A program made the position numbers and the translations under genes. The notes below the pieces were generated by a model. The model was not told the origin of the DNA. It searched no databases and saw only the letters and a program-made list of their open reading frames with translations. Below are positions 22,561 through 34,540 of a stretch of 64,000 nucleotides of DNA, piece by piece (the stretch's first letter is position 1; each line of letters begins with the position of its first letter). Origin of the DNA: Rhyzopertha dominica (Eukaryota; Arthropoda; Insecta; Coleoptera; Bostrichidae); the NCBI GenBank assembly GCA_025024175.1, contig QCXZ01000003.1:33876257-33940256 (forward strand), in the 5' to 3' direction.

Positions 22561-24060
22561 TGTAAATGCACGAATTGTTAATACTAGTATATACATATAT
22601 GGATACTATACAGTGCCAATAAAGTAATCTATCAAATTCAAGATAAATGTTATTCACAAAAATCCGAAAAAAACGCTAAAACAGGTAACTTAAGATTTAA
22701 AACGAGATTTATTTGGAGAAGATTGAAGCAGAGCAGTCACTTCTATTTTAGAACCGCATGAATTTTTTTTGTACATTTGAGCCCTTCATCTAGGGAGTTA
22801 AACCATTACGTCATTTGGCATAAAAACATTCAAAATGGGCACAACATGTGTATAAATATGAAGTTCACAAAATTAAATACTCGATCAAGTGACTTTGGTC
22901 TCCGCAATTTTTTTATTACTTCGTAGTCTATAGCCATAACCTACGTTCATCAAAATTTGGTTTCGTTCAGTCTCCATTAGTCGCACCATTTTTAATTAAA
23001 CGTGCAGAATACAGATTTAAGTTAAATTTGGGAATTGTCACTGTTGATAACACGTTGGAGAATTGTAATTCTCAATGTTGTATTTTTACAAATTCGAATT
23101 TTGATTGAAATGTATTTTTACCGAATCGGTTTTTGCTTTATCTTTACTTCGGATTGGACTAAGCACTTATTGAGCGGCAGCTTTTTGTCTATTGTTCTGA
23201 GTAGACGTTTTTGTTGTTTTTGGAATTGTCTTCCTTAATTCTGTATAATTCAAAAGTACCAGCAGCTTTAACCCACGTTACTCCCTTGAGCAATATCTTT
23301 CAGATGTTATATGGATCGACTGAGTGTGTTGTAAATTGACTGATTACAGTGAACATTTGCTTGCGTACTTCTCTATGTAATAAGTTTAACGTCATTTAAT
23401 GCACTTGTTAAACAACCGTTTATCAACTATGCCCATTTAATAGGTATATTTACACGAAGTTAAGTTAGCTGTTTCTGGCGTTTGTTTCCGAATTTTGCAA
23501 ATAATAGAACCTATTTCATGCCGATAGAGCAAAAGGTATATAACGGAAAGTAAATTCATTTATATATCTTAAATAACTTTTCGACTTCAGACCTTTTTTT
23601 GATGCTTCATTCTTTAGTGGCTCTGAATATTTTGCTGCAGATGTTGCTGCATTTCAGTAATTCTGACATTTAATCTTGTTATAACGCCAGTAAAGTAGTA
23701 CCTATCTTAGCATCTTTTCTTTCTTGTTTCCAACACCTGCGTTATGATATAGTTGGATATATAAAAATGTACTGGAACATCTGATTTTTTTTGTTAAAAA
23801 CTTGCAATGTTTAGCAAAAACAAATTTGATGGTTGTAATCAGCTTGTTACTGCTTCTTTCGAGAAAATCTTCTGAAAATACTACATATAATTATCGTCTT
23901 GATGTGATAAAAATTTATAGCCTTATTGTATCTTGTAACCTACTACATCAGCAGTTTTTACGTAACTAGGAAATCTCTAGATGCTCGTGTTAACATTTCA
24001 TTTTAATAAATTTCTATTAATACACCGCTGCACAATTCTACTTATGCATGATTCATCAGA
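22561..24060. other. AT-rich stretch without recognised features
   Basis: I see nothing identifiable. The open frame at 23035-23238 has no family resemblance. Confidence 0.4.
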
Positions 24061-24194
24061 AATTAATCATTAAGTTGAAATTTTCTACCCACAGCGTCCT
24101 GCTGAAAGACGTAGGTCTTGTAGTCATCCACACGCAGCGGCAATAATCGAGAGAAATGGCTTGAATTTTGTATGAAAGACGAAAAAAGGTTTTT

Positions 24195-24420
24195 TAGCAA
24201 TTGACCCCCCACCACGACGATATATAAAACACACGAGAGCGAGAGAGAGCACGTCCGACGCCGTCGACGTTAGCCGGAGCGGGATGGGACGCTAGGTTCG
24301 CTTGGATAACGTTTGCCGAACGGCCAGGCGCCCATTTAGTCGCAACGTTTCTTATAATAATCTCGGGGTGAGCAAGGGCTAGTTAGTTTAGGGAGGCTGG
24401 GGGACAGATCCAAATAATAA
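24195..24420 (+). promoter_or_regulatory. TATA-box promoter-like island with GAGA repeats
   Basis: GATATATAAAAC (24219-24230) is a strong TATA-type element. It is followed within 10-30 bases by GAGAGCGAGAGAGAGCACG (GAGA-factor-type repeats), then GC-rich sequence with CGACGCCGTCGACG. A donor-like GGTGAG occurs near 24366. The layout suggests a core promoter and an untranslated first exon on the plus strand. No coding sequence follows nearby, so a large intron or a non-coding transcript would be needed. Confidence 0.4.
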
Positions 24421-26079
24421 TAAAATGTTTGGCGTCTGAGTCTAACCGCGGCCATTTCGATATACTCGCGTGGCTGAGAAGTTTAGCGTTGCTAGAAATC
24501 TTTATTTAGAATAAATATTTAGTCAAAAATGGAAATGAATCCGATTTATGCTTTGATTAAAATGTTGTCGTTAGAATTACTTCAATGTGCTGAAATGTAC
24601 ACCAAATTGGAAAAAAAACTTTGTTTACGTATTCAACCATTATACTGAACGTGTTAATTTTTGTGTATTTGCCAAATGCTTAAAGGGGTTAATTTTTTAC
24701 CTTTTCTTTCGCAAGGCAAGATTTTAATGATGTTTTGATAAAAAAATGATTATTTTTATGCAATGATCAGCAAAACCTGTTCTGTCTTTATTTGAATTTA
24801 TACTGGTAATGCTTTTATTCCGAAACCACTGAGCCTGTGTTTAACGCAAACTACCAAATTTTTGATATATTTGATCAAAAACATTGAAGAGCTTTGTATT
24901 GTTTTTATTGTATATTCTGTTTTGTTATGGTTTTAATTCTTTATCAGACTTTTTTTTTCTAAGCAGTATGTTTACCAGCTTATTTATTCATTCTTTTCTT
25001 TTTGTAATTTAAGTTACATTTTTTTTGTTAACCGCACTTATGATATTTTTAAATACATCAAGATGCTTCTCAGTTTTCGTCTAAATACAAAAAATATAAA
25101 TTACATATATGATCCAGAGAAAACATTCTTCATATTTTGTTGTTCGCTGAAAAGTGCATTTAGGGAGCTACAAGTGAAAAGGAAAGAGACGGACACCAAA
25201 GGAGACAAGATGTTCACTATACGCTTCCAAGATTACTAAAATCATGTTAGACCTTCACACTAACATTTTATAAAAATTAGGGATACCTACATACGTTCAG
25301 TATAGTTTTTATGGTCTTTGCAATGACCGCACTTGAGTGAAAATTTGTAGACAAAAACAACAACTTATTACCTAATATAAAGTAAAATTGTTTATCTACC
25401 AGGTGGCCTAAAGGGTGCGCGCAAGCTCCATAACTTTTTCTATCCAACTTAATGAAGCACGTTCTAAAGATATTTCTGTTTATATACACGATGTTTCAAA
25501 ATGAGATACACGACTTAGCTTTTTTCTTTTTTAAATGAAATAACCCAATTGTTGGCACATTTTTAGATTTGCCACTAAAATTCGATATGATGTACCCGGA
25601 ATTCTCACAATTATTTGCAATACTTTTTGACTTATGTCAAGTTATGTTTCAAAATAGCGTAATGCATAGACCCGTAGAGAAATTCATAACTTCAGAACCA
25701 TTTCAGATAACTTAACAAGCTATTTTCCAGTGGATTCCCTAAGCTTTAGCGCGTTCTTTTGAGGTGAAGGCGAAATCAAAGTCGATGTTGCATTGCCTTA
25801 TTACGAGTTTTTGAAAATGACAAATTATAAGTGGCAATAACCAACTTTTTCAAATACAACACCAATTTTATGAGCTTTTTAACGATGCTTTGTAAAATTT
25901 GGGGTAGAATAGTCCGCTGTCGTTCAATTTGACACATCCATACCTACAATTCTGAAAAGAATATCTCAACCAAATGAAATTGTAATAGAAACGGGGGAAC
26001 ATCACAAAGGGTACAATTAAAAAAATATTTAATCTTTAGAAGAACAAGTAAGAATGTGAATGTTATGAAAAAAGGCTAC
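24421..26079. other. AT-rich stretch without recognised features
   Basis: No gene was recognised. The part from about 25480 may belong to the element whose transposase tail follows at 26080, but no end could be defined. Confidence 0.4.
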
Positions 26080-26330
26080 TTATAAAAAATGCTTAAATAG
26101 GTCACCGTCATCATGTGCCACACAAGCTACTAGTTTTCTAATAAATGAATTGCGAACTCTAGCAAACATTGCTCCATCAGTTGAATGGAGGGCTTCCGTG
26201 ATCCTATATTTCGTATTATCTGCAGTTGTTGGACGATCCTTGGAAACACTTTCCTTCACGTATAGGTACCCAAAGGAAGAAATCTGTAGGAGTAAGGTCT
26301 GGGGATTTCGAGGGGTGAGAAATAGTATCT
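26080..26330 (-). pseudogene. DDE transposase C-terminal fragment
   Basis: The minus strand first reads RSPDLTPTDFFLW, a textbook block of insect DDE_3-type transposases, then after a +1/-1 frame shift continues YLYVKESVSKDRPTTADNTK, YRITEAL, MFARVRNSFIRKLVAC and DDGDLFKHFL before TAA at 26080-26082. This matches the family order: RSPDLTP-DFFLWG, a linker, L-x2-RI-x3-A, and a final G-x-HFEHL-like end. The upstream catalytic part is absent. Dead copy. Confidence 0.75.
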
Positions 26331-26397
26331 CATCTGCCTATCCAGCGATTAGGATAGGTGATAGGATTGATCTAAAGTTCTTGTACTACCATAGGTG

Positions 26398-27160
26398 AAC
26401 TGATGTATCGATATTTTGTATCGTTGATACTTATTTTGCTAGTTTGCTAGTATTGATGCTGAACCATACCGTGTCAAAAAATTATCAATACATAGAATAT
26501 CGGAATTTCGATACCCAACGCATTTTTATCTTACTGGTAATAGACGGCGCGTACCAAAAAATGTAAAGAGTGTTGCAGACCTTATATTTCAATAGAAGAT
26601 CTAGTTTCTTACGCTTAATACACTATTCTCATGGTTTGATTTACTTACAACTTACAAGTGTACAAATAAATTATCAAAACTAACAGATTCTGAAACAGAA
26701 TAAATTATCTCAATTCACTTTTTCTGTATTATACTAAAGATTAATTCTATTTTTGCCCGTCTATAGTTTTTGGTTTGTGGCTTTTAATTGATTGTTTTGT
26801 TACTTATAAAAAAATCAATTATCAAAATTCTATCTGACAACACTGACTAACTGCAGGAATTTTCCGTTTCCTTTTTATTAATTGCCCCAAATTGCACGGT
26901 TAAATTTACANATGACGACANCAATCGGGAAGCACTGTGTATGCATGCTGTAATACAGTTTACATTTATATAGGTACTGTACAATATTTTGTACCNTTTA
27001 ACGCATTGGAATGCACATGAGCTACTGGTACCAAATATCGATACTATGCCTTCTGATTAGATACCATATATAATATCAAGCAATCAGTATCGATACAAAT
27101 TATAGTTATTTGGGTTCAGGATATCGATATCTCTATTATCGAAGTATCGTTGACATCCCT
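26398..27160. mobile_element. GTATCGATAC-rich non-autonomous element, copy A
   Basis: Both edges are packed with GTATCGATAC/TATCGATA motifs in both orientations. The right edge read inward is TAGGGATGTCAACGATACTT. A second element of almost the same length at 43858-44632 has an edge reading AAGGATGAAACGATACTT. Dense subterminal repeats of this kind suggest a hAT-like non-autonomous family. No coding frame is present. Confidence 0.5.
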
Positions 27161-28020
27161 AACTATCCTATGGTTATGCACTGGAGCGCCACCATATTAC
27201 AACCACATGGTCTTTTTGCAATAAGATTATACACCTTAAGCTTAAAGTTTCTGATTCTATGCTAACGGCTTAAGAGCGATTAAAAGTTTTAAACTCTTCG
27301 TTCTGCATATGCTTTGACGTTTCATAACTATTTTAATGGCACTTTTTAAATTAATTATTTAATTTCAGTTATCTCTTATAAAACCTGGTTGATNTCAAGC
27401 ACGTGCGTGTTTGACTTCTAGGCCTCTGCATGACTTTCCACCAAATCTATATGCCTCAGCAAATTTTCAGCAACCCCTAGGCTTTTTGTCCATTTGATTT
27501 ATTGTGTATAATCTGTATAATCTTCAACACCTACAGTAAGCATATTTTTATATATTGGCTTTAAAGACATCTGACCTACCTGACCTACCTCAGCTTAGCT
27601 ATGTAACAATCTCACTACTGATAAATCCCAATACTTTCGAGCTTCTGACGTAAGAACCAAAGTTATCCAGTCCAACATATTGTAGGTGTAGGTTACTTAT
27701 CTTCTCATAAAATCATCAAATACCGGCTAGGACACAATTATTATAACGATTTAAAACAGGACGTAGCCATTATGTGTAGCCAGAACAGAAAGGATCTTAT
27801 TGGAAGTGGTGACCGACAACGAAATTGCACCCGTGCTGTATAAATTCGGCGCCTAGCCTTAGAGCAAATGGCATAGAGTTGAGGGTTTAAGACGGACTCA
27901 GAAATAAGAACACCCAGTTAGTAATATTTGTTTTGGACTATTTCTTTTCATTTAGCAGAATAACCCAAAAGGTATATTTTATGGGCTGCTGCAGTTTCAT
28001 TTCCAAAAGGGGGGGTTTCT
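27161..28020. other. stretch without recognised features
   Basis: I see no gene here. The part around 27780-27910 is less AT-rich but shows no frame or repeat that I can name. Confidence 0.4.
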
Positions 28021-28206
28021 TTGAGAGAAGACACCAAGAATTTTCGATCATTTACTTATAAAAAACATATTGAGATATTAAGGGTAGAAAATTGTAAAAT
28101 TTACCTCATTCCTTCACAGAAGGAAATCGATGACCTGATGCAACACCATGATCTTTACTCCCATTTTGGTCTGTTCTTTAATGATTTACTTACTCTATCG
28201 CATTAA
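28021..28206 (+). pseudogene. possible retroelement integrase zinc-finger fragment
   Basis: A 61-codon frame (TTG at its 5' end) includes ILRVENCKIYLIPSQKEIDD and LMQHHDLYSHFGLF. A hydrophobic strand with KIYLIPS, an acidic helix and H-x4-H in HDLYSHFG recalls the HHCC finger of LTR-element integrases (Gypsy/Bel type), but the following Cys pair is not seen. The match is short; a chance frame is possible. Confidence 0.3.
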
Positions 28207-30235
28207 AGATATATAATGTCATCGTTTATGTAAATAGGTCAGTTATTATTTGTTTTTATTATTTCTACGTCGCGTCGTTGGCAAATATGAGTAAAGCTGG
28301 TGAAGTGGGTTCTTATAATAACAAACCCTCAGCAACTCAGTTGAGCGTCGTATTATACTCGATAATTTTTTAATCGAAGTAAAAGGATTCTAATGACTGC
28401 GGTTTTAAAGAAGCTGAGCACATAGAAAATCCTGCACGGATACCCCAAGGTACCCTTTTAGCGATTCTGAAGAAAGACTGAATTTTTGACACGTTTAAAA
28501 GACAACCAAAATGCGTAATATTTTTGCGGGTTTTGGACTGTTTGTTGTATTTTATACGTTTATCTTTGTAACTAAGGATTTGGATACTATCCGCAGATTA
28601 ATTATCTTAGGGCCGTTTACGTTTTAATCTACTAGTAATTAGAATAGAACATAATAAACATGTTATAATTAATATTAAACTTTGTAAAAACTTGCAATAG
28701 GTGCTCCTTAATGCTTTAGTTCACTTTCAGTGTAAACTATGCTTTATTCTGCTTAAATGTGGATGTAGAAAAAGTAAGTTCAATTTTAATGAGATACGCA
28801 GATTTGCTAGCAGTCTAGTAAAGTTTGATTACATATATCGACCACAATGTTTTTATTTTTTAAATAGTATTACTAATTATTATAAGTTGTATTAACAAAA
28901 CATCAAAAGCTGGAATTGTTTTCTATAAATTTTGTTGTGACATAAAAGTACCTACATCATAAGTACCTATATTTACCACCTTAGCTACTAATTTTTAAAC
29001 ATGCACAGCACAAAGAAAGTGTTGCACAGCATATGTAGGCTACGTTCTATTGTTTTATGAGATAACCCAAGCAGCCGTTACTGTTTTTGCAATAGTTTGC
29101 AGGAAAGAAAAACTAAACAGAGGGCAATTTGTAGTCAGTCCCTCTAACGCTTCATTCATCCCTACGGGACAGAAGGTCGTAAACGGGCTTTAGCTTTGAC
29201 CCTCCAACACCCTTAACATAGCACTCGTCTAAGTTTTTTTACGATTCGTTATCCCTTACGAAATAACCTTAAGATCNNATTTTCGCTGAGATCGATGTTT
29301 TGGTAGATTGGCAAATCCTGAAAAAATTGGTATGTAACAGGCAAATTCAACTATAATCATTGCCGAATGTGATGATTATGCAAATTATCTTTACTCAGGT
29401 TTTTGTAGTTTAAGTGTACATTTATTTAACAATTTGTTCATTTATTTTCATGAAGCAGTAAGAAACCAATAGAAGTAATGAATTAAATATTTTCTCATAT
29501 GTGTAGTACCCACTAGAGTCTATAAATTCTTATGAACTGCTCATCTATTTGTACTAAAATACCATGAGGTTATAACACTATTTTATTAAAATTTCTAAAT
29601 CAACTTAAGAGCAGTAAGTAGTTCTGAAATGATGAGGTCAATTTGTGCAATAAACTAAAAGCGTATTTGCTGGGCATCAGGTATACGTCTGTCTCTTCAA
29701 TAATAATATTTCTACATACGTAGGTATGTCTGTTTTTAGAAGATTCATTGTGATACAACATAATGAATAAATATATAAGTGTCCTACAGCGACTTAAATA
29801 CTATTCTGCTGTTACCTTTCTTCCAAACTAAACAGCTGATAGATTGGAAACACCTTATTGGCCACACGATTATATCTAAAATATCTTATAACGGAGATTC
29901 TTTAGCCTTTAAAATTACGCGAGAGTTAATCTTTTGAATTAGTGTCATGGCTAAGCTGATAAGTTTAACACATAATATATAAGATATAAGATAACACATA
30001 GGATAACAGAATCTACTTGCTACTTGCTAAAATTATGTAGATAAAAAGTCAGAGCATCAAAATGCTGCGTTTTACGTAGAATAAGTGTGTGCTTGTTGAC
30101 GTGGACACGTGTTTCCTCCTCGGTTTGGACATGGAGAACGCATATTGGCATATCCATAACAATTTTCACTTGTATACAGGTATTAAGCAATAATGGAAAG
30201 CCCTAACTAATTTAGACAGCCTAAATACGTATGTG
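28207..30235. other. AT-rich stretch without recognised features
   Basis: I see nothing identifiable. An NN pair at 29277-29278 marks a local assembly uncertainty. Confidence 0.4.
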
Positions 30236-30895
30236 GAAAGTCGACGTTTCGAAAAGGTCATAAAGGACTCTAGAGCATTCAACAGAAGACGTAAGAACCC
30301 CCAAGTGTGGCACATTGCCATAACCATCTCGCTCGACGTTTCGAGAAAGTCATATAACGTTCTGAAAAATAAATCAATCAGCAGACGATAGAATTCCTAA
30401 GTGTAGTAAGTACATCGCCGTCGAAAATTGACGTTTCGAGAAGTTATAGAACATTCTAGAACATTCAAGAACATTTAATAGAAAATGTAAGACGCCCTAA
30501 GTGTAGTACATTGGCGTAAACGTCTCGCTGTGAAGATGTAGAAAATCGACGTTTCGTGAATGTCATGGATCATTCTGAAAAATTTATCAGAAGACCAAAG
30601 AAACCCTAAGCATGGCAGGCACACTGCCGTAACCGTCTCGCGACTGTGCCTCATTGTCGACACTGATTTGCTATGAAAAAATCGAAAATCGACGTTTACA
30701 GAAGTCACAGAACATTCAATAGAAGAGGTAAGACCTCCCACACTTTACTCTAACCTTCTCTCGTTGGAGATGCTCATCAGTAGACAAAATAACCCCTAAT
30801 AAGTGTGGCATATTGCCATAACAGTTTCAAGGTGGAGAAGTCGAAAATCGACTTTTCGGAAATGTCACGGAACGAACATTCAATAGAAGGATATA
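30236..30895. repeat. degenerate tandem array, GACGTTTCG unit
   Basis: Six diverged copies of a unit start with (AAAATC)GACGTTTCG at about 30243, 30335, 30430, 30548, 30691 and 30850. The shared order within a unit is GACGTTTCG, GTCAT, GAACATTC, AATAGAAGA, GTAAGA, CCTAAGTGTGG, ACATTGCCGTAACCGTCTCG. Unit length grows from about 92 to about 159 bases through indels. Confidence 0.8.
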
Positions 30896-31199
30896 TTTTT
30901 CAAAGGTCAAGGGTTCTGTAGTTTACTAGGTGTTTTCTTACTGATGCATAAAACCCGCTAAAGGTATGAACTGTAGAGGGCAGTGTAGAAACAAACTTTT
31001 TTAACCTGTTAGTAAGAAAAAAATAAGAAGCAATAAGATGAAGAGTACTACAAAGGATTTATATTTACAATGACGTAATAAAATGTGTATTTGCGACGTT
31101 TATGTTTCTGTATGTCAGTAAAAATATAACATACTCTTCCACCTACATCAACCCCGTGAGCATGACTGCTGATAGGTATGTTCGACACATCAGAGGAAA
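30896..31199. other. stretch without recognised features
   Basis: I see no gene or repeat here. Confidence 0.4.
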
Positions 31200-31770
31200 A
31201 TCAGCCTAATCATTATTAGTACTCCCACCATTAACGCAGTTGAATCCGGTTTCGCAAAGAAAAATAATTACCCTGTTTATGAAGCGGCAAGCAAAAGGCG
31301 GATAAAAGAAGGCGATTCGCCTTTTGTTATCCGAGATGAGGAAATGAGAGTTTTTTAACGCTGAACATTTAAACGGGTGAGGGGTTCGGGACGACGGTGG
31401 CGCCCCCAGCAGCGGGGCGGTAGGGATTAATTTAGATTGATCAGAGTCGGTTCGGACACAAGGAATTGATTAGGCAATCTGTTTTAGCGTGTCCACTCGA
31501 GTGGCCCGTGTCCGGTACAGTCCAGGCTACCAACTCCTAAAATTCCTAATGTTCGCGTTATTCTCATTTAATTAAATTCGCTTTCGTCGATGAGGGCTTT
31601 GATCGACAGATAGGGCCGCCTTTGGCTTTAGAGACTTGAGAAGGTAGTTAAGATTAGAGCAATGAAAATTTAGAGGTCTAAACGGCATCCAGAAAGAAAA
31701 GGAGAAACTCACGATGCCCGTGACTTCTTGGGAGAATAGTATCTTAGCTGGCGCTTGCATAATTATAATT
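31200..31770. promoter_or_regulatory. balanced island 4 with hairpin and homeodomain-type site
   Basis: The stretch has a hairpin AAGGCG-ATT-CGCCTT (near 31303-31318), a GC-rich part GGTGGCGCCCCCAGCAGCGG and then GGGATTAATTTAGATTGATC. On the minus strand the GC part reads GCTGCTGGGGGCGCCACC, one base off a CTCF-like core. No open frame with family resemblance occurs. A candidate enhancer or boundary element; untested. Confidence 0.3.
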
Positions 31771-33039
31771 ATAGTGAATAATGGATAATAAGTGGAATGT
31801 TTATTACAATTTTCTTTTATTTATAACTAATCACACTTATTATGCATTATTCCATGAAACATGACTTTATCTTTATATTTCATAAGCCACATACTGTAAA
31901 AAATTGAATTAAATGCTCAGCAGTCATTATGTCTTAAATATGTAGTTACCAAACAATAAATGTAGTATACTTTCATTTTTTACAAAAAACGACAGACGTT
32001 TCGCTAGTATGTTAAGCCAATTTACCTTTGTTTCTTGATACCTCTGCATTAATCTACGCACAGATTGGCTTGCCGGGTCATCATCAGGAGATTTCATTTT
32101 ACAGAAATTGAATACCTTGCCTTGCCTACATGCTCTATGGATTAATGGAGGAGATGAATGTATGTATTACACACACTATTTGAAAGAAATTCATCCAACT
32201 TTTTGCCGTCATAGTATCACTTTGCAATGTGGAAAGTCTGGAATTCATAGTCTGTATAAATTTATCTTAAATAATAATTTGATAACGTGGTTTGAGCTTT
32301 TGTGTGACATTGTATTGTATAGTAATCTACTGCCCGAACTGCATAATACTTTAGGAAGTAGTACCCGTTAAGGCAGCTAGGTGGCTTTGTCATCATGTCA
32401 GTGTAATGCTGACAGATGGCATTGCCACCCTAAATTCTTACTTACTTAGAAATAGTCTTTCACAATGTAAAGTAGCTGGAATCCAACCCTACGATCGATA
32501 AAATGTAGAATTGTGAGAGTTACCTGCTTAAGAGTTAAATTACATATTATATAATATTTATTGCAAAATATTTAGCAGTCACTCTAATTGTTTTGCACCA
32601 TGAAACTTTATAACTTTACTGGGAACAAGTTTTATATAAATCATTATCAATAAATTATATGCGCATCGTGACAGAAAGTACACGCGGTATTTCATGATTT
32701 CCTCACCACGATGGATGCCCCGATCATTTCAATTTTTTTGCATTATAATTTTTCTTTCAAAAATATGTATGATGGTTAATTAGCTTACAAAACATTATAG
32801 AGTGTTAGTCAAAATTATGGAATAACCGGTTCATTTTGTACACACATGAATTTTAGAGCAAAATATCATTAATAAAAGTTTTTTTGCTAGTTGTTTTTAT
32901 TTCTTACCTTACTTTCTATTTTTGTGTCAACGTTTTTAAATGGCAGCGCGTTTTCTGTTGTTTTTTATGGCTACCAAATGAAACCTTTTGCTGGATGTAT
33001 TGTGTCAATAATTTGTAAGAAACTGGACATGTAAGAGAT
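31771..33039. other. AT-rich stretch with a GACGTTTCGCTAG repeat
   Basis: The only feature is GACGTTTCGCTAGTA (about 31992-32006) with CATCATCAGG about 75 bases on. A closely similar GACGTTTCGCTAGTG occurs at about 41525, so both belong to a repeat family. The 87-codon frame at 32108-32371 has no family resemblance. Confidence 0.4.
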
Positions 33040-33565
33040 ATCTCAAAATTCGGACGTCAGGCTACAACAATGAAGATCAAGCTCTTCATGTATTAGTTAG
33101 GAGATCAAGGTGAACAAATGCCAACCCTACAAAGAACATCTGATGATGGACATGAGCAATGATAATCCAAACTTTGCAAACCACATTTAATTTTGTGAAG
33201 AAGTCACTCTTTGCCTAAATCAATTTGTAAACAGACATAACTGCCGTTTCTAGTATAGTGAATATCTTTACTGGATAATGAAACAATGCACTCCATATCC
33301 TCACAAACTAAATGTGTGGGCTGGTAATATTAGGCAACACATTACAGGCCTATACTTCATAAATGGAATTGTAACAGCAGATACCTACCTGAATCCTGAA
33401 TCATTGCTTTATTTGCCTGATTTCTCCGGAATCATCTAAAAAGTTAGTTGTGCAAGGAAAAATCATGAAACTTCCAGGAGCTGGAAACCTGAATCAGACA
33501 CGAACTTCAAGAAATACCGCCTGAGTGGCTAAAAAATCCTATGCATAATTTCTGTTATTGCCATA
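33040..33565 (+). pseudogene. DDE transposase remnant (plus strand)
   Basis: Broken plus-strand frames read FCEEVTLCLNQFVNRHNCRF, then MKQCTPYPHKLNVWAG, HITGLYFINGIVTADTYLN and, after an internal loss, LQELETRIRHELQEIPPEWL. This follows the insect DDE_3-type order: F-DEA-F--NG-VNRHN-R-W, then YP-K-NVWAG, I-GP-FI-G--T---YL, and the ELE-RIR-E-IP-E helix. The middle RSPDLTP block is lost. Same family as the fragments at 14.6 and 26.2 kb. Confidence 0.7.
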
Positions 33566-34540
33566 GTTGCAGGTCTTCAGTTTGAACATATAATTTTATG
33601 CAAAGATTTATTTAAGTGAATAAAGTAAAACGAGCATCATCAAATGAATAAAAATCACTATTGACACATGTATAAAATACTTTGATACTACTTTTTATCT
33701 TCTATTTTTCACAAAAATTTTGTCATCAAATCATATAAAATAAACACCAGGTTATTTCCAGGATAAAAAAGTAATATATGTTCGCAAAAATAGGCTGCCA
33801 TGGAAATGCTTTGAAGCACAAACACAAAAAGTAGGCTAAGAAAAAACTTCTGTTTGACTCACTGTCTGACATAGAAACTAGAAATAAAACTAATAATCCC
33901 CTATAAAATTGTGGTATGAGCTGAACAAGGGAGCAAGGGAGGTATAAACACGTAGAAAATTTGAAGCAATTACCTATCGCCTGTGCTACTAAATTTATTC
34001 GCTGCTGAAGTGGGTAATTTCTGCAATTTTCTGATTGTTCTCGAATTGCTTTATTTCGATGTTCGAAGACGTTTTGACTGTCTTTCAGGAGGTTTGCTAA
34101 AATTATTTGCCTATCATATCATACCACAAATTATTAAGATCGACGCCTGCATTTTTTTATATGGAGATTTAAACGATCACATGCATTGCTTTCTTTCTGT
34201 CCACTTTGTGTCTGTACAATACCACAGTCAAAGACTTGCCTGGTGCATTGCTAGGCAACTTGAACGTGTGCATGGAATGAGACTCCACACTGCCTAGTCA
34301 TATTCAATATTATGTATCTTAACCGTCTCAATGCCCACGGAGATCGCTTTACTATCGCTCATCGTACACGCATGGGATATAATAGGTCGAATGTGGAGTA
34401 CAATTGGGTATTTGCCATGTATTTATATTTTGTTAAATTGCGTATTAATAGGTAGCAGCTAATCCACAGCTGTGACAGCTTATAAATACGAAAAATTGAT
34501 CGCAAGGTGTATTTTTAATATTAAAAATGTGAATATTTAA
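33566..34540. other. stretch without recognised features
   Basis: The 104-codon plus frame at 33983-34297 has no family resemblance that I can name and no flanking splice context; it is more likely chance. Confidence 0.4.

Noticed and set aside
31992..32100. Possible hammerhead on the minus strand (CTGATGA and GAAACGTC about 80 bases apart)
   Set aside because: The intervening stem would be very long and only partly pairs; spacing does not fit a normal stem II. Treated as a repeat motif.
33983..34297. 104-codon plus frame
   Set aside because: No recognisable domain, start context or exon boundaries; probably chance.
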